NCBI RefSeq assembly: GCF_902506195.1
Contig: NZ_LR732817.1
Span: 1,068,909 to 1,132,908 of the forward strand
Direction: 5' to 3'
Length of the DNA: 64,000 bases
Origin: Citricoccus sp. K5
GTDB taxonomy: Bacteria; Actinomycetota; Actinomycetes; Actinomycetales; Micrococcaceae
The first letter of the stretch is position 1. Each line of letters begins with the position of its first letter. Below, piece after piece: positions 7,473-14,929 of this stretch. The notes beneath the pieces are model-generated. The model was not told the origin of the DNA. It worked only from the letters and a program-made list of their open reading frames with translations, and searched no databases. A program made the translations under genes and the position numbers.

Positions 7473-7607
7473 TTATGCGGCTGTGGATAACTCTGTGGAT
7501 TCGATGCGGTGCAGTATGGGGCAGCACGCACACTTGCCGGCAAACATCCATGACCCGCACCCGTGGCATCTGGTGATCTGCCGGTCAAGGCGTGCGAGCT
7601 TGGTCAT
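7473..7607 (-). CDS. 44-residue zinc-knuckle microprotein
   Basis: Starts MTKLARLDRQITRCHGCGSW and carries CHGC...CACC, a four-Cys metal-binding pattern. The ATG at 7607 overlaps the WhiB stop as ATGA, with AAGGAGG 4 nt upstream, and its stop sits in the ribosome site of the dUTPase gene. This embedded position makes the longer upstream dUTPase frame unlikely. Confidence 0.68.
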   Translation of the reverse strand: MTKLARLDRQITRCHGCGSWMFAGKCACCPILHRIESTELSTAA

Positions 7608-7885
7608 GCGGCCTCCTTCAGTCGCGCCATGGCCAGTCTCAATACCGCCTCGTCTGCACGCTCCTGGGGTGACATGCCGCCCCAGACCCCGAACCTGTCA
7701 GCCCGCCGTGCGTCTCCCTCGAAGTCCAGTGCGGCTTCCAGGCAGGCATCGATAACAGGGCAGGTCTGGCAGAGAGCGCGGGCGATTGGCGCGGTACCAC
7801 CTGGCGCCGGGAACCATTGCTCGGGGTCCTGCCTGCACGGGGTGAGCACTGCGGCGTCAGTGGTGTCATCCATGAGGTAGGTCAT
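7604..7885 (-). CDS. WhiB-family transcriptional regulator (phage)
   Basis: A 92-residue protein with the WhiB cysteine set C17, C39, C42, C48 and the GVWGGMSPQER motif. WhiB proteins bind an iron-sulfur cluster and act on the primary sigma factor; phage versions can repress host WhiB targets (WhiB of phage TM4 is the known case). The start at 7885 is fixed by an ATGA overlap with the previous gene. Confidence 0.9.
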   Translation of the reverse strand: MTYLMDDTTDAAVLTPCRQDPEQWFPAPGGTAPIARALCQTCPVIDACLEAALDFEGDARRADRFGVWGGMSPQERADEAVLRLAMARLKEAA

Positions 7886-8067
7886 CTCAGCCACGCCTTG
7901 GCGAACTCGATGCGCGCCGACTCCTCGCGCTCTTCCTTGATGCGGGTAGCTTCCTCGCGGAGGTGGTGTCTGCACGCTCGGCCGTGGCTGCATACCCCAA
8001 ACGGGTTACGGCAGCAGGCACCGTTGCAGTCAGCCGCGTGATAGGCGGCGGCTTGCTTGTTGCTCAT
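7882..8067 (-). CDS. Small Cys/His-rich phage protein
   Basis: A 61-residue protein. The first half contains DCNGACCRNPFGVCSHG and RACRHH, a likely zinc or Fe-S binding site; the second half is a charged helix. It is coupled on both sides by ATGA overlaps (8064-8067 and 7882-7885), so it is made together with DUF3310 and WhiB proteins. AAGGAG lies before the ATG. Confidence 0.7.
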   Translation of the reverse strand: MSNKQAAAYHAADCNGACCRNPFGVCSHGRACRHHLREEATRIKEEREESARIEFAKAWLR

Positions 8068-8426
8068 GACATCTCCTTGTCAAGGTGCTCGGGGTGCTCG
8101 GATAGGTCACGGATGAGCACGGACGCCTTGTAGAGGTCGCCGCGTGCAATGCATCCGAGGACGTAGCGGCGGCGCGTCATGGGCGCAGCCCCGTCCGCAA
8201 TGAGTGGCACATCGCGAATGGGCCCCTGGCCGTTCAGCCCGGCGTCCGTGATGTACCAGAGCGCCTTCCTCAGGTCCTCGGCGGCGTCACCCTTGGACCC
8301 GGCCCGCCATACGTACTTGAATGCGTTACCGAGCGTGAATGACATCTGGCGGGTGTACTCGATGCACTCACCCTTGATGCCGGGAACGCCTGCATAGTGT
8401 GGCGGGTGGTTGATGAGGTCGGTCAT
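8064..8426 (-). CDS. DUF3310 phage protein
   Basis: A 120-residue protein. The N-terminal part (INHPPHYAGVPGIKGECIEY...FKYVWRAGSKGDAAEDLRKALWYI) matches the DUF3310 nucleotide-metabolism-associated family found widely in phages. Its biochemical role is not established. The start at 8426 is set by an ATGA overlap with the redoxin gene. Confidence 0.82.
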   Translation of the reverse strand: MTDLINHPPHYAGVPGIKGECIEYTRQMSFTLGNAFKYVWRAGSKGDAAEDLRKALWYITDAGLNGQGPIRDVPLIADGAAPMTRRRYVLGCIARGDLYKASVLIRDLSEHPEHLDKEMS

Positions 8427-8698
8427 GCCGCCTTCTCCTCTGGCCGGCAGTACTCCTCGATCAGGTTCGGGCGGTATCCGGACCATGACGATTGCGATCC
8501 GTCGCCGTGCTGGACGATGACGACGGGCATCTCCTGGTATCCCTCGGCGCGGAGTGCTTCGAGATCCTGCATGGATTCAACGGTGGGCAGGTCCACGGCT
8601 CTCATGGCATACGTGGCACCGAGTGAGTCGAGCTTGCGTTTGCTGGCCCAGCACATGCGGCAGTTGTCCTTGGTGTAAAGCGTGATGGTCTTGCTCAT
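8423..8698 (-). CDS. NrdH-like glutaredoxin
   Basis: A 91-residue thioredoxin-fold protein with redox motif CRMC at residues 13-16 and the MPVVIV cis-Pro segment. NrdH redoxins supply electrons to ribonucleotide reductase; a phage copy would raise dNTP supply. No reductase gene is seen in this window. GGAGCAG precedes the ATG, and a strong terminator lies just upstream. Confidence 0.86.
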   Translation of the reverse strand: MSKTITLYTKDNCRMCWASKRKLDSLGATYAMRAVDLPTVESMQDLEALRAEGYQEMPVVIVQHGDGSQSSWSGYRPNLIEEYCRPEEKAA

Positions 8699-8718
8699 TA
8701 CTGCTCCTGGGATACAAA

Positions 8719-8751
8719 GCGGCGGCCGTCCGTGAATGGGACGACCGCCGC
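8719..8751 (-). terminator. Intrinsic terminator before the redoxin gene
   Basis: A 13-nt near-perfect stem (GCGGCGGCCGTCC against GGACGaCCGCCGC) with a 7-nt loop, followed leftward by TTTGTATC. Confidence 0.78.
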
Positions 8752-8764
8752 GAGGGTGGGTACG

Positions 8765-8791
8765 AAAAAGCCCCCACCAATTGGCGAGGGC
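8765..8791 (-). terminator. Intrinsic terminator after the 86-residue gene
   Basis: GCCC / GGGC outer stem plus a CCAATTGG inner palindrome, followed leftward by five T residues. Together with 8719-8751 it forms a tandem terminator pair. Confidence 0.82.
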
Positions 8792-8813
8792 TTCGTTATA
8801 TTTTGGTTGCCGG

Positions 8814-9074
8814 TTATGGGGTGTCAGGAATCCATTCCGCAGTGATCTTCTCTACCAGCATGTCAAACGCCCTACCGCGTTGAAGTTCGACTAACTCCTT
8901 TGGGTGCAGCTTCACGGAGAGCACCCGTCGTGGCGTGCTGGTCGAGTTGATTGCCTGGAAAACAATCGCGTCGGGTTGCCGCTCGATCGCTACCTTGTCA
9001 ATATCAAGGCCCGCATCACGGAGGCCTTCTAGAATGTTCAGCAGATCGGCGTCAGATAGCTCGTACGTTTTCAT
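8814..9074 (-). CDS. Phage protein, unknown function
   Basis: An 86-residue, helix-rich acidic protein (starts MKTYELSDADLLNILEGLRD). It lies directly downstream of the SSB gene and ends at a tandem terminator. No known family seen. Confidence 0.65.
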   Translation of the reverse strand: MKTYELSDADLLNILEGLRDAGLDIDKVAIERQPDAIVFQAINSTSTPRRVLSVKLHPKELVELQRGRAFDMLVEKITAEWIPDTP

Positions 9075-9087
9075 AGTTCACATCCTC

Positions 9088-9588
9088 TCAGAACGGCGGC
9101 TGTCCATCGTTACCCGGCGTCTCCCAGTTCCCAGCCGCATTCCCACTACCGCCCCACACGTCACCCTGCCCACTGTTGCCAGCGGGTGCGGTGTTGAAGC
9201 CGGAGTTGGAGTTGGTGCCGTTGCTCCGGTTGGACTTGGTGACCTTGGCCGTGGCGTACTTCAGGGAGGGGCCGATTTCGTGCACGTCAAGTTCGGTGCT
9301 CGTACGCTTCTGCCCGTCCTTCTCGTAGGCGCGCATCTTCAACGCACCCTGAGCAATGACCCGCGTACCCTTCGTTAGCGATTCCGCGACTTGCTCAGCG
9401 GCCTCACGCCAGATGGAGGCGCGCAGGAACAATGTCTCGCCGTCCTTCCATTCATTCGACTGCTTGTCGAACGTGCGCGGGGTGGACGCAATGGTGAAGT
9501 TCGCGACTGCCGCCCCGGATGGGGTGAACCTAAGTTCCGGATCGCTCGTCAGGTTGCCTACTACGGTGATAATCGTTTCGCCTGCCAT
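9088..9588 (-). CDS. ssb: Single-stranded DNA-binding protein (phage)
   Basis: A 166-residue SSB: an OB fold in residues 1-110 ([23 protein letters not shown]...), a Gly/Asn/Ser-rich linker and the acidic tip DGQPPF, which in bacterial SSBs recruits partner proteins. It coats single-stranded DNA during phage replication and recombination. AAGGAG precedes the ATG. It differs from the chromosomal SSB paralogue at 53550, which lacks this tip. Confidence 0.95.
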   Translation of the reverse strand: MAGETIITVVGNLTSDPELRFTPSGAAVANFTIASTPRTFDKQSNEWKDGETLFLRASIWREAAEQVAESLTKGTRVIAQGALKMRAYEKDGQKRTSTELDVHEIGPSLKYATAKVTKSNRSNGTNSNSGFNTAPAGNSGQGDVWGGSGNAAGNWETPGNDGQPPF

Positions 9589-9591
9589 GTG

Positions 9592-9765
9592 TCAGTTCTC
9601 CTTGATTTCGAGCGTGACGGTGTACGTGGCGATCACTTCGCCGGAGTCGGCATACTCCTCGACGTAGATGGATTCGCCATCTTCTTCGAGCCGGTATGCG
9701 AAGTCTTCAGCGAAGTCATTCGACACGGATAGGTCTTCGAATAGCCGTGCAGCAGTGAGTGCCAT
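9592..9765 (-). CDS. 57-residue acidic phage protein
   Basis: Open frame starting MALTAARLFEDLSVSNDFAE and ending LEIKEN. GAGGAG lies upstream of the ATG at 9765, and its own end (AAGGAGAACTGA) supplies the ribosome site of the SSB gene. It sits 2 bp from the preceding stop. Function unknown. Confidence 0.65.
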   Translation of the reverse strand: MALTAARLFEDLSVSNDFAEDFAYRLEEDGESIYVEEYADSGEVIATYTVTLEIKEN

Positions 9766-9767
9766 GT

Positions 9768-9881
9768 TCAGTTCTCCTCGTTGTCGTTGTCGTCGGTTAC
9801 ACAGTCGTGGGTGGCTGGCCTGGATGCCACGTACTCGATGGGCTCCAGGCAGTCAGGACAGGGGGCTTCAAATCGGGGCAT
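9768..9881 (-). CDS. 37-residue zinc-ribbon-like microprotein
   Basis: Starts MPRFEAPCPDCLEPIEYVAS, with one CxxC and a later His-x-Cys, and ends in Asp/Asn/Glu. The ATG at 9881 overlaps the preceding stop as TAATG, which decides against the longer frame to 9986. Confidence 0.55.
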   Translation of the reverse strand: MPRFEAPCPDCLEPIEYVASRPATHDCVTDDNDNEEN

Positions 9882-10132
9882 TACTCGGCCTGCCTCTCGT
9901 TGGAGTGCGGGGCGTCTACTCGATAGGGGTTCTTCTTGTAGTCGAGCGGTGCAGTTGTGTATCCATGCCACGCGCCCTCGTCCCAACCCTCAGCCTTCGC
10001 AGCTAGATCCCGGTCGGCCAGCCATAGATCGAAGGCAGCTTGGCGCTCGTCATATTCAGCCTCCCGCGAGTATCCCCCTAGATATGAGTAGTCCATGCGG
10101 ACCTGCTCCGTCGTCGGCACGTACTCACTCAC
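9881..10132 (-). CDS. Phage protein, unknown function
   Basis: An 83-residue acidic, Tyr/Trp-rich protein. The GTG start at 10132 overlaps the preceding stop as GTGA. The motif TTEQVRMDYSYLGGYSREAEYDERQAAFD is of a kind common in small actinophage genes. Function unknown. Confidence 0.6.
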   Translation of the reverse strand: MSEYVPTTEQVRMDYSYLGGYSREAEYDERQAAFDLWLADRDLAAKAEGWDEGAWHGYTTAPLDYKKNPYRVDAPHSNERQAE

Positions 10133-10668
10133 GCGTCCGCCCCCGATTCCTTCAGCGCGTTGACCTTCTCGGTGATAGCGGGCTTGTGAGCATCCGGAGC
10201 GACGGACCACAACGCACGCAGACCCTTCATGTCAGCGGCCGCGATCTCGGCGGGCCAGTCGCGAGGTGGTGGCGCGTCGGGCAGTATGTCCACCTTGAAC
10301 GTCTTGCGCTTTCCACGGGACACCATGAGAGGCAGAGATAGTGGCTTTTCCAAGTGACTCAGCGCTTCCACCTCGATGCCACCTACTACATCCTTCCCGA
10401 ATCGGATGTCAGGGTTGCGGACGAGCTTCAAGCGCCGGCCAACATACTGGGAGGCATCTGACCCCCATGCCGCCACGATGAGTCTCCTCATGGTCTTGGA
10501 CGGCCTGTAGGCGCGGTCCGGGTACTCGGTGCTGTGGATGTTCACGGGCTGCTCGGAAGTCCCTTGGGAGACCTTGGAGACCGTGATGGTGATGCTGTGC
10601 CCAATGAGGTCATCAGCGTTGAGTTGCGTACTGTCCGGGGTGAGCGTCCCCGAGATGTCCATGCTCAT
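10129..10668 (-). CDS. Conserved phage protein near the recombination genes
   Basis: A 179-residue protein with a mostly beta N-terminal region (LTPDSTQLNADDLIGHSITITVSKV...) and SKTMRRLIVAAWG near residue 60. Proteins like this usually accompany YqaJ exonucleases in actinophages, as here (the exonuclease is two genes upstream). A part in recombination or DNA binding is inferred only from context. Coupled to the HNH/AP2 gene by ATGA. Confidence 0.65.
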   Translation of the reverse strand: MSMDISGTLTPDSTQLNADDLIGHSITITVSKVSQGTSEQPVNIHSTEYPDRAYRPSKTMRRLIVAAWGSDASQYVGRRLKLVRNPDIRFGKDVVGGIEVEALSHLEKPLSLPLMVSRGKRKTFKVDILPDAPPPRDWPAEIAAADMKGLRALWSVAPDAHKPAITEKVNALKESGADA

Positions 10669-11261
10669 GATGCTTTCCTTTCCCTGTCCATCAGCGAGTA
10701 CGGCATGTGCTCGCGGCGTAGCTCTATTGCGGCCTGCTCGGCCTCGCGGATGTCGTCAAACGGGCCACGCCGATGCATCTCCCGGTTCAGCATGATTGAT
10801 GCCATCCATCCGCTGCGGGCCTCGACCCAATAGACGCCGCGAATCCCGGACTTGCTGTTCCGGTTTGCGGACGCTCGGTTTTGGCCGTTGAGTGCATGAT
10901 CTGCAAACCTGACATGATCAGGGTTGACGCATGCGCGGTTGTGGCACATATGGTCCAACTGCTCGCCGTCTGGGATATCACCCTTTGCCCACTTGTAGGA
11001 CACTCGGTGCGCCAAGCGGGCAGCGCTATCAATCCGGAACACCCCGTAGCCGTTGTACTTCGCGCCGGTCCATATCCAGCACTTGCCAGATTTGTCCACC
11101 TTGGACCAGAACCGCTCCGCATCGGTGGCGTGCACGTTCCTGATTGGCGCATCCATGTCCTTCCCCTTCTTGAACCGCTGGTAATGGGCGCCGCAATATC
11201 CGAACGCCCGCCACTTCGGTCTGTCACATCCGGGGTGCTTGCATTTGACCTCCTCCGTCAT
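10665..11261 (-). CDS. HNH endonuclease with AP2-like DNA-binding domain
   Basis: A 198-residue protein. An N-terminal zinc finger (CKHPGCDRP...GYCGAH) is followed by an HNH core (GEQLDHMCHNRACVNPDHV, about residues 98-117) and a C-terminal AP2-type domain (SGIRGVYWVEARSGWMASI, about 138-155). This architecture is typical of free-standing homing endonucleases, so the gene may be a selfish insertion between the conserved phage protein and the exonuclease. Yet both borders are exact ATGA overlaps, showing it is fully adapted to the operon. Confidence 0.85.
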   Translation of the reverse strand: MTEEVKCKHPGCDRPKWRAFGYCGAHYQRFKKGKDMDAPIRNVHATDAERFWSKVDKSGKCWIWTGAKYNGYGVFRIDSAARLAHRVSYKWAKGDIPDGEQLDHMCHNRACVNPDHVRFADHALNGQNRASANRNSKSGIRGVYWVEARSGWMASIMLNREMHRRGPFDDIREAEQAAIELRREHMPYSLMDRERKAS

Positions 11262-11941
11262 ATCCGGATCTCCTCTTCCTCGAATACGTCGATGCGTTCG
11301 GTCTGCGGTCTGCCCTTGATTCGGAGTTGGTACGTCTCCATTAGCGCGGCGGCGTCACTCTCGAAGCCCTTGACGGCGTTCACGATTGCTTCCCGCCACT
11401 GCTCGTCCGGGTGCACGCGCTTCACAAAGAACGGCATCCCGGAGTTGTAGCTGATGAAGTCCACCCACTCGCGGCCAGAGACGAGCATCTCGGTCTGGCA
11501 TTGAGCCATGTAGTGGATCGGCACCATGTCAGTGAGTAGCGTGTTCAGGTGCGTCTTCTGGCGTGGACTCTTGATCTCAATCAGGCCGTCGTCGCCAACG
11601 AGACCATCGGGGCTGTATCCGATCTTGAATCCCCAGTCATCACGGACCATGAATCCAACCTCGGAAGTGGCCGCATAGTGCTGTTCGTAGATCTCGCGGG
11701 CGTACGGTTCCGAGAGTGTCCCTCGCTGCATGTCCCGGTTCGGGAAGATCTCTTCAACGTGCCCCGTGATGCGCTCGGCCACCAGCGTGGAGACCAGGCC
11801 GCGTGCAGTGTCGTTCTGCGCGGTCTTCAGCGTCTTCGTGGTGATGAGTTGGCCGACCGTGCTGGCAGTGACGATCCCAGCGCGGGCCTGCAGCCACTCC
11901 TCGCTTCCCTGCTCCAGGTCTTCATAGACGGTCAGCGCCAT
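11258..11941 (-). CDS. YqaJ-family phage recombination exonuclease
   Basis: A 227-residue PD-(D/E)XK nuclease: GSEEWLQARAGIVTAST, then the catalytic core GYSPDGLVGDDGLIEIKSP (the Asp and the E-x-K) and the later QCQTEMLVSG. It resects DNA ends for phage recombination, usually with a single-strand annealing partner; none is obvious beside it except the unknown protein at 10129. The start at 11941 is decided by TGATG overlap with a 43-residue gene; the frame open to 12109 is unrelated. Confidence 0.9.
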   Translation of the reverse strand: MALTVYEDLEQGSEEWLQARAGIVTASTVGQLITTKTLKTAQNDTARGLVSTLVAERITGHVEEIFPNRDMQRGTLSEPYAREIYEQHYAATSEVGFMVRDDWGFKIGYSPDGLVGDDGLIEIKSPRQKTHLNTLLTDMVPIHYMAQCQTEMLVSGREWVDFISYNSGMPFFVKRVHPDEQWREAIVNAVKGFESDAAALMETYQLRIKGRPQTERIDVFEEEEIRI

Positions 11942-12072
11942 CAGCTCAGCCCCGCCTCTCCCCAGATTGCGAACGGGATGGTGGACGCGAAGATGAGCGC
12001 GAGGAGGATGAGGAAGGCCCCTACGGTGCGGAGGTCGTCGCGAAAGTGGCGTCTCGGCAATGGGGTGTTCAC
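11941..12072 (-). CDS. 43-residue single-pass membrane microprotein
   Basis: A basic N-terminus (MNTPLPRRHFRDDLR) precedes a hydrophobic span of about 20 residues (GAFLILLALIFASTIPFAIW). The GTG start has AAGGAGG 7 nt upstream and overlaps the preceding stop as GTGA; its stop overlaps the exonuclease start as TGATG. Confidence 0.65.
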   Translation of the reverse strand: MNTPLPRRHFRDDLRTVGAFLILLALIFASTIPFAIWGEAGLS

Positions 12073-12149
12073 TTGGTGGCCTCCTTGTAATGAGGAGTGC
12101 CGGCTCCATAGGGGCACAGGATCGGGCAGTTCTTGTCGCAGTAGCTCAT
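12069..12149 (-). CDS. 26-residue Cys-rich microprotein
   Basis: Reads MSYCDKNCPILCPYGAGTPH onward with three Cys in the first 12 residues. AAGGAGATTGAG precedes the ATG, and the stop overlaps the next GTG as GTGA. It lies directly after a terminator hairpin. Confidence 0.55.
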   Translation of the reverse strand: MSYCDKNCPILCPYGAGTPHYKEATK

Positions 12150-12172
12150 CTCAATCTCCTTTGCATGACAAA

Positions 12173-12194
12173 GCCCCCGCCGTTTAGCAGGGGC
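12173..12194 (-). terminator. Intrinsic terminator before the 26-residue gene
   Basis: GCCCC / GGGGC stem with a GC / GC extension, followed leftward by TTTGTCAT. Confidence 0.68.
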
Positions 12195-12219
12195 CAGTAG
12201 GTTCGGTACTTCGGTTGGG

Positions 12220-12336
12220 CTATCCAGATCGGCCCTTCACTGCGGCGTACGTTCTGCCAATGAGGTACGCACACACGCCGATGAATGCGCACTCCACAGC
12301 CACGACGGCCGCACACAGGCGCTGAATCAGGCTCAT
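12220..12336 (-). CDS. 38-residue single-pass membrane microprotein
   Basis: Starts MSLIQRLCAAVVAVECAFIG and continues as a hydrophobic helix ending in a basic tail (RTYAAVKGRSG). GAGGAGATAGAG lies just before the ATG at 12336. It stands between two terminator hairpins, so it is its own transcription unit or is reached by read-through. Confidence 0.6.
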   Translation of the reverse strand: MSLIQRLCAAVVAVECAFIGVCAYLIGRTYAAVKGRSG

Positions 12337-12360
12337 CTCTATCTCCTCGTGCATTGCAAA

Positions 12361-12384
12361 GGCCCCCACCGCTTGGTGAGGGCC
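12361..12384 (-). terminator. Intrinsic terminator before the 38-residue gene
   Basis: GGCCC / GGGCC outer and CACC / GGTG inner stem, followed leftward by TTTGC. Between 12385 and 12469 I see no convincing gene. Confidence 0.7.
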
Positions 12385-12469
12385 TGACTGTTATTCGATG
12401 CCGCCGAGTATGTGCATGGCGGTCCGGATGAGTGCGCGGCGTTGAGTGGTCGCGTCACTCGTTGGTGGT

Positions 12470-12853
12470 TCAGCGTCTTTCGGATTGGGTGGGCTGGTCG
12501 GTGCCGAGCGCGTCGGCGATGGTGCGGCGGAACACCTCGGGGCCACTGACGCCAGGGGCCCGAGCCTCCCAGTCATCACACAGGTCCAGCACGGCGGTGA
12601 TCGCGGCGGCCATATCGTCCACGTCGGTGCGGGCGTGCGCGATGAACTCGCCATCCTCGCTCCGGATCACGCCCCGGCCGGTGCCCCCGTAACAGTAGGA
12701 CCCGCAGGACACTTCGCACGAGACGATTTCCTCGTACCCTCCGGGTGGTAACTGCTCTACGGTGTCCCCTGCGAACTCCCATGGCCCCTCAGTAGCCGCC
12801 TCTGCTCGGGCCTTGATCGCCGCGAGCCGGGCGCGGGGATCGGTGGTGGTCAT
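12470..12853 (-). CDS. Phage protein, unknown function
   Basis: A 127-residue protein of a type frequent in actinophages (ARLAAIKARAEAATEGPWEFAG ... EDGEFIAHARTDVDDMAAAITAVLDLCD). It has no assigned role. The start at 12853 is fixed by an ATGA overlap. Confidence 0.66.
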   Translation of the reverse strand: MTTTDPRARLAAIKARAEAATEGPWEFAGDTVEQLPPGGYEEIVSCEVSCGSYCYGGTGRGVIRSEDGEFIAHARTDVDDMAAAITAVLDLCDDWEARAPGVSGPEVFRRTIADALGTDQPTQSERR

Positions 12854-13113
12854 TCGGTGGCTCCTTCGATCTGGTCGGCGCGGCTTAGACAGCGGGCGCA
12901 TGGGAAGTCGTCGGTCTGGTCGTGGTGCTCCCACGACGTATCCCTTTCGCATAGGAGAGCGGCAGTTGCGCCACGCTTCTCAGCGGCGCGGTTATGGGCG
13001 GCGAGCCAGCGGTCAAACTCGGCGTCACTCATCTCGGGGAGCCCGCCGCCGGTGTATGCGCTGTTTCGGTATGCCTTGCGGATGGTCGCCATCTCAGGCG
13101 TGTACTCGGTCAT
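12850..13113 (-). CDS. Phage protein, unknown function
   Basis: An 87-residue protein with a CxxC near the C-terminus (FPCARCLSRADQ). Coupled on both sides by ATGA overlaps. Confidence 0.62.
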   Translation of the reverse strand: MTEYTPEMATIRKAYRNSAYTGGGLPEMSDAEFDRWLAAHNRAAEKRGATAALLCERDTSWEHHDQTDDFPCARCLSRADQIEGATE

Positions 13114-13340
13114 TTCCCAAATCCAATCTGGCCATCGAAGGCGTCTTGTAGTTCAACCTGCGCACGGGGCGAGGTGTAGTAACTGGCGTCGTGGTCGGCA
13201 GGACAGGTGCCATCTCGCACGCCGTCCAAGCAGTCCAAGTTATGACTCGGCGGACCATCCCAGTTGAGACAGTCACGGATGACGACGGCCACGAAACAGG
13301 CGGCGCCGATGATGACGGCGATCCAGAACAGGGCGATCAT
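13110..13340 (-). CDS. Small membrane protein (phage)
   Basis: A 76-residue protein starting MIALFWIAVIIGAACFVAVV, one transmembrane helix, then a Cys-containing hydrophilic tail. The ATG at 13340 overlaps the previous stop as ATGA. Confidence 0.62.
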   Translation of the reverse strand: MIALFWIAVIIGAACFVAVVIRDCLNWDGPPSHNLDCLDGVRDGTCPADHDASYYTSPRAQVELQDAFDGQIGFGK

Positions 13341-13753
13341 GCCCCAGCCCCCCGGCATGCCAGGACGGCCACGTCGTAATCCATGCCCGCTTCAGCCGCA
13401 CGGGGGATGAGTCCGAACGCACCGGCCGCAACATCAATGACGGTCAGGGATGCGTCCAGGAGGCCGTCTGCGTGGTCCAGTGCGGTGATGCACGCATCCG
13501 GGGTGACCGGGACTTCCACTTCCTCGGTGACGGTCTCGGTGACAACCTTCTCGACCTCGACCGGACGATCCACCATGACCGTCTCCGGTTCGGGCTGTAG
13601 GGCGGTTGCGAGTCCGCCGCCGGTGCCGATGCCGACGACGAGGCCACCGACAGCGAGGGCGGCAGGAAGGACGAGTCGGCGCTTCTTATTCGCGGGTGCG
13701 TGTCCGGGATAAATGGGGTTCATGTTTTCGCGAAACTCGGGGGTGCTGCTCAT
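13337..13753 (-). CDS. Single-pass membrane protein (phage)
   Basis: A 138-residue protein. A basic patch (NKKRRLVL, about residues 23-30) precedes a membrane helix, then an acidic Val/Glu-rich stalk and a small C-terminal region with two Cys. Topology suggests the larger part lies outside the cell. AAGGAG and an ATGA overlap fix the start. Function unknown. Confidence 0.62.
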   Translation of the reverse strand: MSSTPEFRENMNPIYPGHAPANKKRRLVLPAALAVGGLVVGIGTGGGLATALQPEPETVMVDRPVEVEKVVTETVTEEVEVPVTPDACITALDHADGLLDASLTVIDVAAGAFGLIPRAAEAGMDYDVAVLACRGAGA

Positions 13754-14049
13754 GGGGTTCTCTCCTTGGGGATTACTGTCCGCCACACGGGCAGGCGGGA
13801 CTTTTTGCGGGTAGGGCTAATGGAGTGGATCATTCGGCCGGCGTCCACGATCAGGCCACGACGGCTGGCAGTGTTCACGGCCGCACCCGGCCAATTCGAT
13901 CTGCACTCAGGCATGGCGGCACGGAGGTCATCGGCGGTCCACTCAGACGTTTGACGCGCCATCCAGATCAGCGCAATGTCACGCCAATCCGTCCACTCGT
14001 GTTCGAGGGCCATGGGCGGGGATGGGTACCAGGCTGGCTGAGCGGTCAT
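13750..14049 (-). CDS. Phage protein with possible winged-helix fold
   Basis: A 99-residue protein (IALIWMARQTSEWTADDLRAAM ... ASRRGLIVDAGRM) that resembles small winged-helix proteins of mobile elements. Coupled to both neighbours by ATGA. Confidence 0.58.
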   Translation of the reverse strand: MTAQPAWYPSPPMALEHEWTDWRDIALIWMARQTSEWTADDLRAAMPECRSNWPGAAVNTASRRGLIVDAGRMIHSISPTRKKSRLPVWRTVIPKERTP

Positions 14050-14207
14050 TGGGCTCGCCTCCCAGCTTCACGGCGAGCAGTGGAGGCCTCTTGCCATTCC
14101 CTCTCTGCTTCGGCAATAACATCCGCTGGTGCGCCCTCTGCTCGAAGGATCTTCACTCTCCGGGACGCGTTGACGAGCCGGTTGTGCGTATTGACGATGT
14201 CGCTCAC
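14046..14207 (-). CDS. Small helical phage protein
   Basis: A 53-residue Ala/Arg/Glu-rich helical protein. A GTGA overlap at 14204-14207 fixes the start. Confidence 0.55.
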   Translation of the reverse strand: MSDIVNTHNRLVNASRRVKILRAEGAPADVIAEAEREWQEASTARREAGRRAQ

Positions 14208-14917
14208 GCCTCTACGACCTTTCCTGGCTTCCACCCGGTGATGATCTCGGGATTCATGCAGACCAACTGGTCGCTACCCTCGGGCAGGTACTCGTAGATC
14301 AGCTCGCCGTGACCGTTTTGACGGGCATGCGCGTGGCCCTTCTGGGGGATCGTCTGGTCGGCCAGCTCGAAGACCACCAAGACCGGATGCACCTTCGGGT
14401 CAGGGGTAATCACCGGGCGGTCCAGGAGGTAGATGGCCTGAACATCCTTCTCTGGGATGTCCATGCCCACCCGGAAGATCTCCATGAATGGCTCAGCCTT
14501 TGTCTTCTTCACTGCGGGGTAGGTGACTTCGACGCCGCTCTTCAAGACGACGCGCACCTTGTCCCCGTCCCGCATATCGGACCAGGTAATCTCGGTGCCC
14601 CGCGGCTGCTCCTCAAGCGCAATCGTGTATGCCGACTGGGCCAGTTCCACTATTCGGGTTTTTCCCAGAGTCGGCATCTGGTCCCACCAAGTGCCCTTGT
14701 CTAGACCGCCGTCGTCGTTGAAGCTGTCGTAGATGAGGCCAACTTGCCGCTCGGTCAGCGGGTGTTCTTCTCTCATTGCTTTCTCCAATAGGTGTTGTAT
14801 GGCTGACTCGGTGGCCTCTAGCGCATTGAGGTTCAACTTGTCTCGATCACGCTTCAGGCTCTTATTGACGTTCTTCTCGAACTCCCTGAACGACGCCCTG
14901 CGCGAACTGGGGAACAT
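14204..14917 (-). CDS. Phage protein, unknown function
   Basis: A 237-residue protein: a charged helical N-terminal region (1-47) and a beta-rich C-terminal region. Two starts have good ribosome sites: 14917 (AAGGAGG, preferred) and 14776 (GGAG). Initiation at both would give two products. No family recognised. Confidence 0.63.
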   Translation of the reverse strand: MFPSSRRASFREFEKNVNKSLKRDRDKLNLNALEATESAIQHLLEKAMREEHPLTERQVGLIYDSFNDDGGLDKGTWWDQMPTLGKTRIVELAQSAYTIALEEQPRGTEITWSDMRDGDKVRVVLKSGVEVTYPAVKKTKAEPFMEIFRVGMDIPEKDVQAIYLLDRPVITPDPKVHPVLVVFELADQTIPQKGHAHARQNGHGELIYEYLPEGSDQLVCMNPEIITGWKPGKVVEA

Positions 14918-14929
14918 GGATCCTCCTTT

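Noticed and set aside
12391-12654. Open frame between the 127-residue phage gene and the terminator at 12361
   Set aside because: Its N-terminal part overlaps a better-supported gene in another frame, and no start codon with a ribosome site serves the remaining 25 codons.
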